Shown: positions 1-5,969 of the stretch, one piece after another
Layout: every line of letters starts with the position of its first letter
Position numbering within the stretch: position 1 is the first letter of the stretch
Source of the DNA: Candidatus Omnitrophota bacterium
GTDB taxonomy: Bacteria; Omnitrophota; Gorgyraeia; Gygaellales; Profunditerraquicolaceae
NCBI GenBank assembly: GCA_030691865.1
Contig: JAUYDL010000060.1
Location: 1 to 16,536 of the forward strand
Reading direction: 5' to 3'
Length of the DNA stretch: 16,536 nt
Translations under genes and position numbers: made by a program
Notes under the pieces: model-generated
The model's input: only the letters and a program-made list of their open reading frames with translations
Database searches by the model: none
Told to the model about the DNA's origin: nothing

Positions 1-8
1 AAACACAG

Positions 9-476
9 ATGAGAGAAATAGAAAAAGCTTTGAAAGTTATGAAAGTAAAAGAATTTGTTCAAGTGGCTACGGCTGATAAAGGAGGAAAACCCAATTCCGC
101 TCCTAAATTATTATTAAAGATAGATGGAGGAATAATTTATTTTGTCGATTACAGTATAGGTAGAACCCTCAAGAATCTGAAAGTTAATCCAGAAGTTTCT
201 TTATCGTTTATTGATATCAATTCCCTTTTTGGATATAGATTGAACGGTAAGGTGGAAATTATTGAAGAAGGCAAGATTTATGATGAGTGCCTAAAAGAGT
301 TAGGTGAAAAAGAAATAGAGCTTTCCGTAGATCGCATTGTCAAAGGAGTGCAGGATGGTGAGTCACATAAAGACTTTGAATCGGAAAGCCCTGAACGCTT
401 TCTGGTATATAAGGTTAAAATTGAAGAAGGTTGTGAAATAACCCCTCGTGGTGTAATAAAACGGGAAAGCAGTTGA
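9..476 (+). CDS. Pyridoxamine 5'-phosphate oxidase-like FMN-binding split-barrel protein
   Basis: This 155-residue protein matches the pattern of small PNPOx-like flavin-binding split-barrel proteins. Near the N-terminus it reads VKEFVQVATADKGGKPNSAP, the usual first beta-hairpin. An IIYFVDYSIGRTLKNLKVNP segment (about residues 42-61) follows, where the family contacts FMN phosphate, and then a strand with VSLSFIDI. Such proteins usually dimerise and bind FMN or F420, but the substrate cannot be read from sequence. It is not PdxH, which is longer. The ATG at base 9 is the first available start, and the ribosome binding site is too close to the window edge to judge. It stands alone: the next plus-strand gene is about 230 bp away, with a shared boundary repeat between. 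Family confidence is good; function is unknown. Confidence 0.8.
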   Translation: MREIEKALKVMKVKEFVQVATADKGGKPNSAPKLLLKIDGGIIYFVDYSIGRTLKNLKVNPEVSLSFIDINSLFGYRLNGKVEIIEEGKIYDECLKELGEKEIELSVDRIVKGVQDGESHKDFESESPERFLVYKVKIEEGCEITPRGVIKRESS

Positions 477-495
477 TAAGTATGACATAAGACCT

Positions 496-580
496 TTAGG
501 TAATCAGGGTAAGCTCTTGGTATTGTTTTTCGGTTTCTCCCGAACACAGCCAGTTATGAAAATCGTCCATGATAGGGAAT
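496..580 (-). repeat. Boundary repeat copy A (minus-strand C-terminal peptide remnant)
   Basis: Read on the minus strand this stretch encodes FPIM, then DDFHNWLCSGETEKQYQEL, then TLIT and a TAA stop. It aligns without gaps to copies C, D, E and F and more loosely to B. On the plus strand the most conserved part is the cagttatgaaaatcgtcc-type core. It lies 19 bp after the stop of the split-barrel gene. Unlike the other copies, no clear hairpin terminator follows it. No longer minus-strand reading frame with a start is evident, so I treat it as a repeat or remnant, not a gene. Confidence 0.65.
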
Positions 581-656
581 AAATCCTCCCCCTTTTGGCA
601 TTATAAATTGTAAGGCAAGCATATTTAATTATTTTCGTAGTCATTTTGTGTATTGG

Positions 657-665
657 TGTTATAAT
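657..665 (+). promoter_or_regulatory. Extended -10 promoter of the repeat-protein gene
   Basis: TGT directly followed by a perfect TATAAT (660-665) makes an extended -10 element. No good -35 box lies 16-18 bp upstream, as is usual for extended -10 promoters. The predicted start is near 672, giving a leader of about 33 nt with an AAGGAG site at 694-699. Confidence 0.5.
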
Positions 666-704
666 ATAAGTGTTAAAATAATATCTAATGAAAAAGGAGA
701 GAAG

Positions 705-1418
705 ATGGTGAAAAAGATTTTAGTTTTGGTTTTATTGGGTTTAACCGTAATGCCACAGTGCGTTAAAGCCGGAGAGACCAAGCCTGTTCAGTTGGCGATA
801 TTTAATCCATGCCAGCTGGTACCGGAAAATGAGTCAATCAAAGGCGTGAGCCTTGATTTAATCTACGTTGCCAACAAGGATGTTACCGGTTTTAGTTATA
901 CCTTTTTTGGGGTAAATAAGGCTACAGGAGATGTTAAAGGCGTAGAATGTGGTCTTGGGAATTGGGTTGAAGGTTCTTTTCACGGATGGCAAGATGGTTT
1001 TGTGAATAGAGTCGGCGCTCGCTTTGTTGGTTTTCAAAGCGGTATGTTGAATATTACTAAGGGAGACTTAACCGGTGTACAATTTGGTCCAGTGAACTGG
1101 GCTGAGGGATTCGTACACGGCGCACAGGCAGGTTTATTTAATTATTCAACCGGCCGGTTCATCGGCTTCCAGGGTGGCCTGGTTAATGTTTCTAAGGGGC
1201 AGTTCAGTGGCGCAGCTTTAGGTATAGTGAATTATGCCGAAGGCTCAGTTAAAGGTTTCCAGGGAGGTATAGTTAATTCTGCTGATAAAATGCACGGACT
1301 CCAACTGGGGTTTGTTAATTACACTAAATCTCTTGACGGTCTTCAAATAGGTCTTTGTAACTACAACGGAAACAAGAAACCCTTGGAGTTCATGGTTTTT
1401 GTTAATTGGTCGTTCTAA
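705..1418 (+). CDS. Exported protein of eleven or more 15-residue Asn repeats (surface-repeat family)
   Basis: A start at 705 gives 237 residues. It is preferred over the upstream in-frame GTG at 648 because AAGGAG sits 5 nt before it and a typical signal peptide follows (MVKK, hydrophobic residues 5-17, likely cut near Ala22). The mature part is a solenoid-like repeat: Asn recurs at residues 71, 86, 101, 116, 131, 146, 161, 176 and 191, exactly every 15, then 205, 219 and 234. The unit reads roughly G-F-Q-x-G-h-h-N-x-x-x-G (h = hydrophobic). This resembles the LA_2272-type surface repeat proteins of unknown function found in Leptospira and other Gram-negatives. A beta-solenoid or outer-membrane location is inferred. 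The gene has its own promoter and a strong terminator, so it is monocistronic. Confidence 0.75.
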   Translation: MVKKILVLVLLGLTVMPQCVKAGETKPVQLAIFNPCQLVPENESIKGVSLDLIYVANKDVTGFSYTFFGVNKATGDVKGVECGLGNWVEGSFHGWQDGFVNRVGARFVGFQSGMLNITKGDLTGVQFGPVNWAEGFVHGAQAGLFNYSTGRFIGFQGGLVNVSKGQFSGAALGIVNYAEGSVKGFQGGIVNSADKMHGLQLGFVNYTKSLDGLQIGLCNYNGNKKPLEFMVFVNWSF

Positions 1419-1434
1419 TTGATTTTTGTTGAAT

Positions 1435-1483
1435 AACTAAGGCTCTTTTCAAGCTCAACCAGACTGAGAAAAGAGCCTTAGTT
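1435..1483 (+). terminator. Strong intrinsic terminator after the repeat-protein gene
   Basis: A perfect 16-bp inverted repeat (1435-1450 with 1468-1483, arm aactaaggctcttttc) with a 17-nt loop runs into TTTT. It starts 16 bp after the stop codon. It lies before boundary repeat B and is unrelated to it in sequence, so it probably belongs to the gene. Confidence 0.85.
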
Positions 1484-1509
1484 TTAACTTGTTCTGAATA
1501 AGGGACAAT

Positions 1510-1602
1510 TTAGGCAATAGCAGCAAGTTCTTTAGTTAATTCTTCGGTTTCTTCAGAGTATAATCAGTTGCGAATCAGTTGCGAAACTCGTCAATATGGG
1601 GA
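1510..1602 (-). repeat. Boundary repeat copy B, degenerate
   Basis: Minus-strand reading gives KSNSP, a 1-nt frame slip, IDEFRN, a TGA where other copies have TGG (Trp), then LYSEETEELTKELAAIA and TAA. An 11-nt tandem duplication (cagttgcgaat repeated around 1565-1585) further breaks the frame. It is the same family as copies A and C-F and clearly no longer codes. It is followed directly by the promoter/terminator module at 1605-1671. Confidence 0.65.
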
Positions 1603-1604
1603 GT

Positions 1605-1671
1605 TTGACTTCCTAACTCTCTGTGATAGAATATCTACTTGACGGTAGACAGGTATTGCAGAGGGTTTTTT
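1605..1671 (+). promoter_or_regulatory. Terminator hairpin with a promoter embedded in its left arm (module B)
   Basis: TTGACT (1605-1610), a 16-bp spacer and TAGAAT (1627-1632) form a near-consensus sigma70 promoter. The same bases overlap the left arm (1615-1627) of a 13-bp stem with three G-U wobbles; its right arm is 1655-1667, followed by six T. The predicted start (about 1639) lies in the loop. Read-through RNA would therefore fold and stop, while RNA started here lacks the left arm and escapes. The loop carries a ctacttgacggtagacaggt palindrome-like repeat. The same layout recurs at 3984-4028 and 6423-6488. Confidence 0.6.
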
Positions 1672-1700
1672 GGGTAAAGCAGAATTACAAGGAGTCAAAG

Positions 1701-2147
1701 ATGGATTGTCCTAAATGCGTAGGCATACTTGAAGAAGTTAAATTTGGCGGGAAGAAACCTTTGGTTGTTTATAGATGTTTTGCCTGTGGTGGAATGTGGT
1801 TTGATAAAGGAGAATTATTTTTGGCAATAAAAGAAGAATTATATGATATTCTTGAGCCTGCAATAGAAGAAGAACCAATTGCAGATGAGGAGTTAAAACG
1901 AGAGGTTGATTTAGATAAAAAAGAAGCAATCTGTCCTCGTTGCAGCGAGGTAAAAAAGATGATAAGAATGCCCAGTCCTAGAAACAGGAATGTAACAATT
2001 GATTATTGTGAAAATTGCGAAGGCATTTGGTTGGATGCAGGAGAATTTAATAAGATTATCCAACCTTCACCTTTTGAAGTTAAATTAGAACACATCTTAG
2101 ATTTCTTTAGGTCACACTTTCCACATATTTTTAAGGAAAACAGATAA
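1701..2147 (+). CDS. Double zf-TFIIB-type zinc-ribbon protein
   Basis: The protein has 148 residues from the ATG at 1701, which has AAGGAG at 1689-1694. The longer frame from a GTG at 1623 runs through the upstream hairpin and is rejected. Two similar zinc ribbons are visible. Ribbon 1 has C3-x2-C6 and C26-x2-C29 followed by GGMWFDKGE. Ribbon 2 has C78-x2-C81 and C103-x2-C106 followed by EGIWLDAGE. The signature CxxCxGxWxDxGE is that of the zf-TFIIB family, usually found once or twice in small bacterial proteins of unknown role. An acidic linker (about residues 45-72) joins the ribbons, and a basic, aromatic tail ends the protein. It is probably cytosolic. Metal binding is well supported; the partner (RNA polymerase, nucleic acid or protein) is unknown. 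It is probably driven by the promoter in module B. Confidence 0.82.
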   Translation: MDCPKCVGILEEVKFGGKKPLVVYRCFACGGMWFDKGELFLAIKEELYDILEPAIEEEPIADEELKREVDLDKKEAICPRCSEVKKMIRMPSPRNRNVTIDYCENCEGIWLDAGEFNKIIQPSPFEVKLEHILDFFRSHFPHIFKENR

Positions 2148-2204
2148 TTTCTCTGTTTCCTCCGTCATACACCAGTTGCGAAATGCGTCATATAGGGGGA
2201 GCCA
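2148..2204 (-). repeat. Boundary repeat copy C
   Basis: Starting immediately after the zinc-ribbon stop codon, the minus strand reads WLPLY, then DAFRNWCMTEETEKLSVFL. The family similarity fades where the zinc-ribbon gene begins, as if the two had been joined there. The plus-strand core is accagttgcgaaatgcgtca, close to copies E and F. A terminator hairpin follows at 2216. Confidence 0.65.
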
Positions 2205-2215
2205 GAGTGAGGTGG

Positions 2216-2251
2216 CAAACCTTCCAGACCATCGGAAGGTTTGTTCTTTTT
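2216..2251 (+). terminator. Intrinsic terminator after the zinc-ribbon gene
   Basis: A perfect 10-bp stem (2216-2225 with 2234-2243, arm caaaccttcc), an 8-nt loop and a T-rich tail (ttctttttt). It takes the place that the promoter/terminator module has at other boundaries, but no promoter is visible in it. Confidence 0.8.
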
Positions 2252-2454
2252 TGGAAGGCGATTTTGTGCTCAGTAACTGGTCATCTATCAACAGGTAGGA
2301 TATGGTTAATTTATTTGTAACATGTTACAGCGTACTATATTATAAAGGGTATCCCCAACATGTCTTATAAAAAACGGCGCGCGGTAGGATAAACTTATTA
2401 CTGTTTTTGGTCTTAGGGGCGAGGCGGGATTCTAAATGGGGAGCTATTTCCCTT
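2252..2454. other. Non-coding gap with a 12-bp palindrome
   Basis: There is no convincing gene here. It contains a perfect palindrome, gtaacatgttac (2317-2328), just upstream of an AT-rich tract (actatattataaag), which could be a repressor-type operator or chance. A weak hairpin (ggggagctatttccc, about 2438-2452) lies just past the stop of the minus-strand hydrolase and might help end its transcript. No plus-strand gene follows that a promoter here would serve. Confidence 0.35.
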
Positions 2455-3756
2455 TTATTGATTGCCTGTTGTTTTCAGTTTGAACTTGAAGGGTTCGGTA
2501 AATACCAGTTCGGGATCGCCGGTTGACGAATCGATAGGCCCGTCTTTAAGATAAAATTTCACTTCTATACTGCGCTCGTTGATATCGTACAGCATGGTCC
2601 AGAGCGTCCGATGGGGCAAAGGATCGACCGACCATTCAGCTATATCAGTCGTGTGGGCATAGGCCAGGCTCATGGCTTCCCTGACATCGTCAGGCGAAAA
2701 TTTCCCCTGGTGACCTTTTATGTAATCGGTAAGTTTGACATAGCGGTAAAAAGTATTGTAAGTGCCCTTGGATGTATAGGACGGGAACTTGCTGGCGTCG
2801 GGATACAGGAAAACCGCGTGGTTGGTTATGGCCTGCGGCTGGCCGTTATTTTCGGTGTAGTGATAACTGAGGTTCCCCGGCGCGGTATCGAAAATAAAGG
2901 ATTTGCCGGAGCGGTCGCATATCTGGAGATGCGCGGGTATAAATCCTACGACTAGCTTGTTATTGAGGATCGTCACCTTGGCTTCATCCACCGTGGCGCA
3001 GGTATCCAAGATCAATCTGTTAAGTTGCAGCGCATTCAGGCCACCGGTATCGTCGCCCAGCGGGTTGGGATCGGTGTTGGGCGTGCTAAGATCATCTGAC
3101 AGCATGGTCACGACCAGGCCTTCGGAGTTCATCCCGCCCTGGAGACCGTTTAATAAGTCCAGGGCACCTACGACGATAGAGGGGTACCCCTTATCCGGGT
3201 AGAGTTCCATGACGAAATTTCTGGAATAAAGATTATGCTCCCCCTCGACCCGCTCCATCCCTAACATTTCCCGCATCGTTGCGGTGTGAAAATCTACATT
3301 ATGACCAACGAGAGAATGGCCATTGCTTGTAGAGCTGGCCGGGAAAAATGCCGCCGAGCAGCCAAAAGGAGCGATATCGTAATAAAGACCACTGGTGACA
3401 TAAGTGTTATCTGTGGGAGACAGACCGTATGATTTGGCCACGCCTTTCATCCGTTCAAGCAGGATCGGGTAGTTTTTTTCCATATACTGGCGGCGGGCAT
3501 CGGCATAGATCGGTCCAGCGTAATGGACGAGCGTTTTGATGCCGAGCCACTCCTGGGCGATGTCACCCAAGGCCTTGCCGATCTCCTCATTGCTTCCGCG
3601 CAACACTATGTGCCGGATCTCCAGATAAGTATCCGGCTCCTTGGCCAATATTACTTCATTGGTAGCTATAGTTGGGTTGCCGTTTTTGGCCAGGGCCCCC
3701 GTCCCGGATCCGGCGATGAAATAAAAAAGAAGCAAAAAGCAAAGTAACTTTTCCAT
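2455..3756 (-). CDS. Exported C45-type Ntn hydrolase (acyltransferase/amidase-like)
   Basis: The protein has 433 residues with a signal peptide (hydrophobic residues 4-23, ALA-like cleavage site). The core resembles peptidase family C45 and the penicillin acyltransferase/choloylglycine hydrolase group. Gly132-Cys133 in FGCSAAFF is the likely autoprocessing site and nucleophile. GHNVDF (151-156) corresponds to the family's GRNxD motif, and GMNSEGLVVT, an ITNHA segment and RTLWTMLYDI follow in the expected order. Family members cleave or form amide bonds after self-cleavage; the substrate is unknown, and a periplasmic location is inferred. The start is fixed by a strong AGGAGGA on the minus strand (3761-3767). 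It is the only gene on this strand in the first 10 kb, and its visibly more GC-rich codons (GCC, CTG, GAC, ATC) suggest separate acquisition. Confidence 0.8.
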   Translation of the reverse strand: MEKLLCFLLLFYFIAGSGTGALAKNGNPTIATNEVILAKEPDTYLEIRHIVLRGSNEEIGKALGDIAQEWLGIKTLVHYAGPIYADARRQYMEKNYPILLERMKGVAKSYGLSPTDNTYVTSGLYYDIAPFGCSAAFFPASSTSNGHSLVGHNVDFHTATMREMLGMERVEGEHNLYSRNFVMELYPDKGYPSIVVGALDLLNGLQGGMNSEGLVVTMLSDDLSTPNTDPNPLGDDTGGLNALQLNRLILDTCATVDEAKVTILNNKLVVGFIPAHLQICDRSGKSFIFDTAPGNLSYHYTENNGQPQAITNHAVFLYPDASKFPSYTSKGTYNTFYRYVKLTDYIKGHQGKFSPDDVREAMSLAYAHTTDIAEWSVDPLPHRTLWTMLYDINERSIEVKFYLKDGPIDSSTGDPELVFTEPFKFKLKTTGNQ

Positions 3757-3789
3757 GATCTCCTCCTTTTAAAATGCCTTCTCAGAAAT

Positions 3790-3818
3790 ATTGTACCCCT
3801 CTTCATTCTGGATGACAA
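3790..3818 (-). promoter_or_regulatory. Sigma70-like promoter of the C45 hydrolase
   Basis: On the minus strand TTGTCA (3813-3818), a 17-bp spacer and TACAAT (3790-3795) match consensus at 10 of 12 positions, about 30 bp before the ATG. The gene therefore carries its own promoter and does not depend on array transcription. Confidence 0.6.
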
Positions 3819-3897
3819 CCCAAATTTTCATCTGCCACGCCGTCAGTAGTAGCCACTCGATTTGGAGTGATGTAGTTTTAGACGCTAAAGTAGTGAT

Positions 3898-3990
3898 TTA
3901 AGCAATTATAGCCAGCTCTTTACATACTTTCTCTGCCTCTCCAGAAGTCAGAAAAGTTCTAAAATCGTCCATGATGGTGGAGTTTGATTT
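3898..3990 (-). repeat. Boundary repeat copy D, intact peptide frame
   Basis: The minus strand reads ILSQRVGKSNSTIM, then DDFRTFLTSGEAEKVCKEL, then AIIA and TAA. The frame stays open back into the hairpin module. Compared with copy A many differences fall at third codon positions (for example GAG/GAA, CTG/CTT), as expected of descent from a once-translated sequence. It lies beyond the 5' end of the hydrolase, so that gene sits inverted within its unit. Confidence 0.65.
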
Positions 3991-4028
3991 CCCAACCCTT
4001 TGTGATAGAATATATTACAGAGGGTTTT
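3984..4028 (+). promoter_or_regulatory. Terminator hairpin with embedded promoter (module D)
   Basis: TTGATT (3984-3989), a 16-bp spacer and TAGAAT (4006-4011) overlap the left arm (3994-4006) of a 13-bp hairpin whose right arm is 4014-4026, with two wobbles and a 7-nt loop, followed by TTTT. The geometry is the same as module B. The predicted start near 4018 gives the methyltransferase a leader of about 43 nt. Confidence 0.6.
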
Positions 4029-4060
4029 GTTTTGGAGTAGCATAAAATTAAAGTGAAGAT

Positions 4061-4771
4061 ATGAATGTTCTGAGTAAAAGGTTTGCAAAAATAAAAGAGC
4101 ACTTTGAAAAAGAAGCCGCTGTCTTTGACAAGTTATTCTTTAAGGTGGTGCCTCGTTATCAGGAAATGATGGAAGCAATTATTGAAGCAATCCCATTTCC
4201 GAAACAGGATAAGTTGAAAATAATTGATTTAGGTTGCGGAACAGGGAACTTGACGCAAAAACTTATCGGCGCATATCCTAACGCATATGTAACTTGCATA
4301 GATATGGCAGAGAATATGCTTAAAATGGCCAAAGCAAAACTAAAAAGAAAACCTAATGTAAGTTTTTGGCTTGGCGATATCCGTAACTTTGATTATTCTG
4401 GAAAATATGACGTAATTGTTGCATCGATGGTACTTCATCATATTGATAAAAAGGATAAAGTTAGATTTTACCGAAAGTTATATAATACCCTCTCAAAAGG
4501 AGGAGTTTTCTATGTTATGGACATATTTCTTTCCCCTGGTAACTATTTACAGAAATTATACATAGATAAATGGAAAATCTTTATGAAAACAAACGGCCTG
4601 CCGAAGAAGGAGGTGGATAATATGATTGCGCGGCATCAAAGAGAAGACCGGCCAGTTATTTTCGAGGATGAACTTTCTATTATGCGCAAAGCCGGATTTA
4701 CGCATGTGGATGTTATTTTGAAACATTACAATTTCATAGTGTATGGTGTAAGGCGGATTAGGTTAAAATAA
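4061..4771 (+). CDS. Class I SAM-dependent methyltransferase
   Basis: This 236-residue protein has a Rossmann-type methyltransferase fold. Motif I is IIDLGCGTGNL (about 54-64). The acidic end of strand 2 is in CIDMAENML (D81). A GD at 105-106 fits the adenine-binding loop. Strand 4 is YDVIVASMVLHHI, with the HH typical of small-molecule methyltransferases such as the UbiE/Methyltransf_25 type, and KGGVFYVMDI is strand 5. The N-terminal helix (residues 1-45) and a C-terminal region rich in aromatic residues probably cap the substrate, which is unknown. The ATG at 4061 has only a weak purine-rich site upstream (aaagtgaag). No neighbour shares a pathway with it, which fits its place in a mixed gene array. 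Copy E of the boundary repeat begins at its stop codon. Confidence 0.85.
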   Translation: MNVLSKRFAKIKEHFEKEAAVFDKLFFKVVPRYQEMMEAIIEAIPFPKQDKLKIIDLGCGTGNLTQKLIGAYPNAYVTCIDMAENMLKMAKAKLKRKPNVSFWLGDIRNFDYSGKYDVIVASMVLHHIDKKDKVRFYRKLYNTLSKGGVFYVMDIFLSPGNYLQKLYIDKWKIFMKTNGLPKKEVDNMIARHQREDRPVIFEDELSIMRKAGFTHVDVILKHYNFIVYGVRRIRLK

Positions 4772-4772
4772 C

Positions 4773-4845
4773 CAGTTTTTGACACAGTTTTTCCGCCTCT
4801 TCCGTATAAATCCAGCTGCGAAATTCGTCTATGACGGGGAGAAAA
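4773..4845 (-). repeat. Boundary repeat copy E, intact peptide frame
   Basis: The minus strand reads NFLPVI, then DEFRSWIYTEEAEKLCQKL, then VILT and a stop that falls inside the end of the methyltransferase gene (4758-4760). It is nearly identical in DNA to copy F over tttttgacacagtttttccgcctcttccgt, so E and F are recently related. Confidence 0.65.
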
Positions 4846-4852
4846 TTCCGAA

Positions 4853-4889
4853 AAGCCCTTGCAAGTAAAACTACTTGCGATGGCTTTTT
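4853..4889 (+). terminator. Intrinsic terminator after the methyltransferase unit
   Basis: Arms 4853-4867 and 4872-4886 pair at 13 of 15 positions (aagcc and gcaagta on the left), with a 4-nt loop and a run of five T. It follows copy E directly, as at other boundaries. The AT-rich ggagtaaaatatac downstream may hold a weak -10 box for the cupin gene. Confidence 0.75.
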
Positions 4890-4993
4890 GTTTGGAGTAA
4901 AATATACAAAGTAGGGTGTTTAATGGGAATGGAAGAGCACACTTTTTTATGATTTTTTGGAAGGCATTAACCTTAAATTAAGGAGGAAAATCT

Positions 4994-5392
4994 ATGAAAG
5001 GATTTAAAACAAATATTGAAAAAGACACTTTAGAAAACAGAAAGTTTCGCAAAGTATTATACACTGGAAAACACAGCCAATTGGTGCTAATGAGTCTTCG
5101 CCCTAAAGAAGACATTGGTATGGAAACACACACGGAAAATGACCAATTCTTCCGCTTTGAGGCAGGACAAGGCAAAGTAATTATTGACGGTAACGAATAT
5201 GAAGTTGGAGATGGTGTAGTAATGGTTGTGCCAGCCGGAGCGGAGCATAATATTATAAATATGTCAGATTCAAAAGAATTGAAACTGTATACTATCTATT
5301 CTCCGCCACATCACAAAGATGGTATAGTTCGGGCAACCAAGAAAGAAGCCGAAGCTAACGACCAAGAGTTTGATGGTAAAACTACAGAATAA
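4994..5392 (+). CDS. Single-domain cupin protein
   Basis: This 132-residue cupin_2 protein starts at an ATG with a strong AAGGAGG site about 8 nt upstream. Cupin motif 1 is around residues 42-60 (GMETHTENDQFFRFEAGQG), where His46, Asp50, Gln51 and Glu56 are possible ligands. Motif 2 is VPAGAEHNIIN (79-89), with His85. The second His of the usual HxH pair is replaced (HTE), so the metal set is not textbook, though this THTENDQFF variant is common in small bacterial cupins. A charged tail follows. The enzyme activity, if any, is unknown; cytosolic sugar isomerase or dioxygenase-like roles are only family possibilities. It lies between boundary repeats E and F as an independent unit. Confidence 0.85.
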   Translation: MKGFKTNIEKDTLENRKFRKVLYTGKHSQLVLMSLRPKEDIGMETHTENDQFFRFEAGQGKVIIDGNEYEVGDGVVMVVPAGAEHNIINMSDSKELKLYTIYSPPHHKDGIVRATKKEAEANDQEFDGKTTE

Positions 5393-5401
5393 AGGAGTAG
5401 T

Positions 5402-5510
5402 TTAAACATTTATAGTCAGTTTTTGACACAGTTTCTTCGCCTCTTCCGTCAAGCACCAGTTGTAGAACTCCTCTAAAAAGTTGCGAAAATCGTAGTCTTG
5501 GGGGAGCCAA
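5402..5510 (-). repeat. Boundary repeat copy F with partial duplication
   Basis: The minus strand reads WLPQDYDFRNFL, then EEFYNWCLTEEAKKLCQKL, then TINV and TAA, in one open frame. The core is present twice (DYDFRNF and EEFYNW; on the plus strand cagttgtagaactcc and agttgcgaaaatcg), showing an internal duplication of about 36 bp that kept the frame. Confidence 0.65.
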
Positions 5511-5519
5511 ATAGGACCC

Positions 5520-5550
5520 GAACCTTACGTAAATCGTAAGGTTCTGGTTT
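5520..5550 (+). terminator. First terminator after the cupin gene
   Basis: A perfect 9-bp stem (5520-5528 with 5536-5544, gaaccttac/gtaaggttc), a 7-nt loop, then tggtttt. It is stacked directly before a second hairpin. Confidence 0.65.
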
Positions 5551-5551
5551 T

Positions 5552-5610
5552 ACCCTCTGTAAGTTTGCCTGCCGTCAGACAGGTAAAATACTTGTAGAGG
5601 GTCTTTGTTT
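5552..5610 (+). terminator. Second hairpin terminator, module-type, with REP-like loop
   Basis: Arms 5552-5564 (accctctgtaagt) and 5590-5602 (acttgtagagggt) pair over 13 bp with two wobbles, followed by ctttgttt. The sequence is related to the hairpins of modules B and D. The loop holds gcctgccgtcagacaggt, a short REP-like palindrome. Unlike B and D, the promoter here uses the right arm (see 5592). Confidence 0.55.
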
Positions 5611-5620
5611 GAGGTATAAT
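5592..5620 (+). promoter_or_regulatory. Promoter for the DUF5674 gene, probably leaderless
   Basis: TTGTAG (5592-5597), a 17-bp spacer and a perfect TATAAT (5615-5620). The ATG begins only 7 nt after the -10 box and there is no Shine-Dalgarno site, so the mRNA probably starts at or next to the start codon. Confidence 0.6.
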
Positions 5621-5627
5621 CCACTGT

Positions 5628-5969
5628 ATGAAAATCATAACGCAAAGCGTAACTCTTAATGAAATTAAAGCGATGGCCGCGGCTATCTTTGGTAATTTGG
5701 TAAAAGCTGTAGTTGATGTAGATAGAAAAATTATCGCGGTTGATGGGGAACTTCATTCTGATTTAGAAGCTTTGCTGCTTGAGAACGGCTCAAAACAGAA
5801 AAGTCTTTGGGGTATCAATCTTTATCCAGAAATGCAGGGTGACGGATTTATTGAGTTTGATTCTATGATTAATATGCGTCCATCTCAGGGGAATAGAAGT
5901 CGCGGCATAGAAAATGAAGAAATGTGCAAGAAAATTATTGCAATAGTCGCAAAAAGGATTAAACGATGA
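5628..5969 (+). CDS. DUF5674 family protein
   Basis: This 113-residue protein has the hallmarks I associate with DUF5674. An N-terminal segment has LVKAVVDVDRKIIAVDGELH (about 25-44). ALLLENGSKQKSLWGINLYP follows (48-67). The most conserved block is EFDSMINMRPSQGNRSRGIE (76-95). No signal peptide or membrane segment is present, so it should be cytosolic. The family has no known function; its dense conserved Arg, Asn, Asp and Glu residues suggest an enzyme or nucleotide-binding role, but that is inference. The family is common in candidate-phylum genomes. The stop overlaps the next gene's start (ATGA at 5966-5969), so the two are translationally coupled. Confidence 0.75.
   Translation: MKIITQSVTLNEIKAMAAAIFGNLVKAVVDVDRKIIAVDGELHSDLEALLLENGSKQKSLWGINLYPEMQGDGFIEFDSMINMRPSQGNRSRGIENEEMCKKIIAIVAKRIKR

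Noticed and set aside
648..704. Upstream GTG start for the repeat protein
   Set aside because: It would begin before the predicted transcription start and would mask the signal peptide that follows the ATG at 705.
1623..1700. N-terminal extension of the zinc-ribbon protein from a GTG at 1623
   Set aside because: The extension is encoded by the promoter/terminator hairpin. The ATG at 1701 has a good ribosome binding site and starts at the first zinc ribbon.
2611..3202. Plus-strand open frames opposite the C45 hydrolase
   Set aside because: They are shadows of a GC-richer gene; the minus-strand frame has the signal peptide, catalytic motifs, promoter and ribosome site.
1505..5610. Boundary repeats as classical integron attC sites
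   Set aside because: I could not find paired R and L boxes or a single long imperfect hairpin spanning the conserved part, and no integrase is present. Only the array-like layout is similar.
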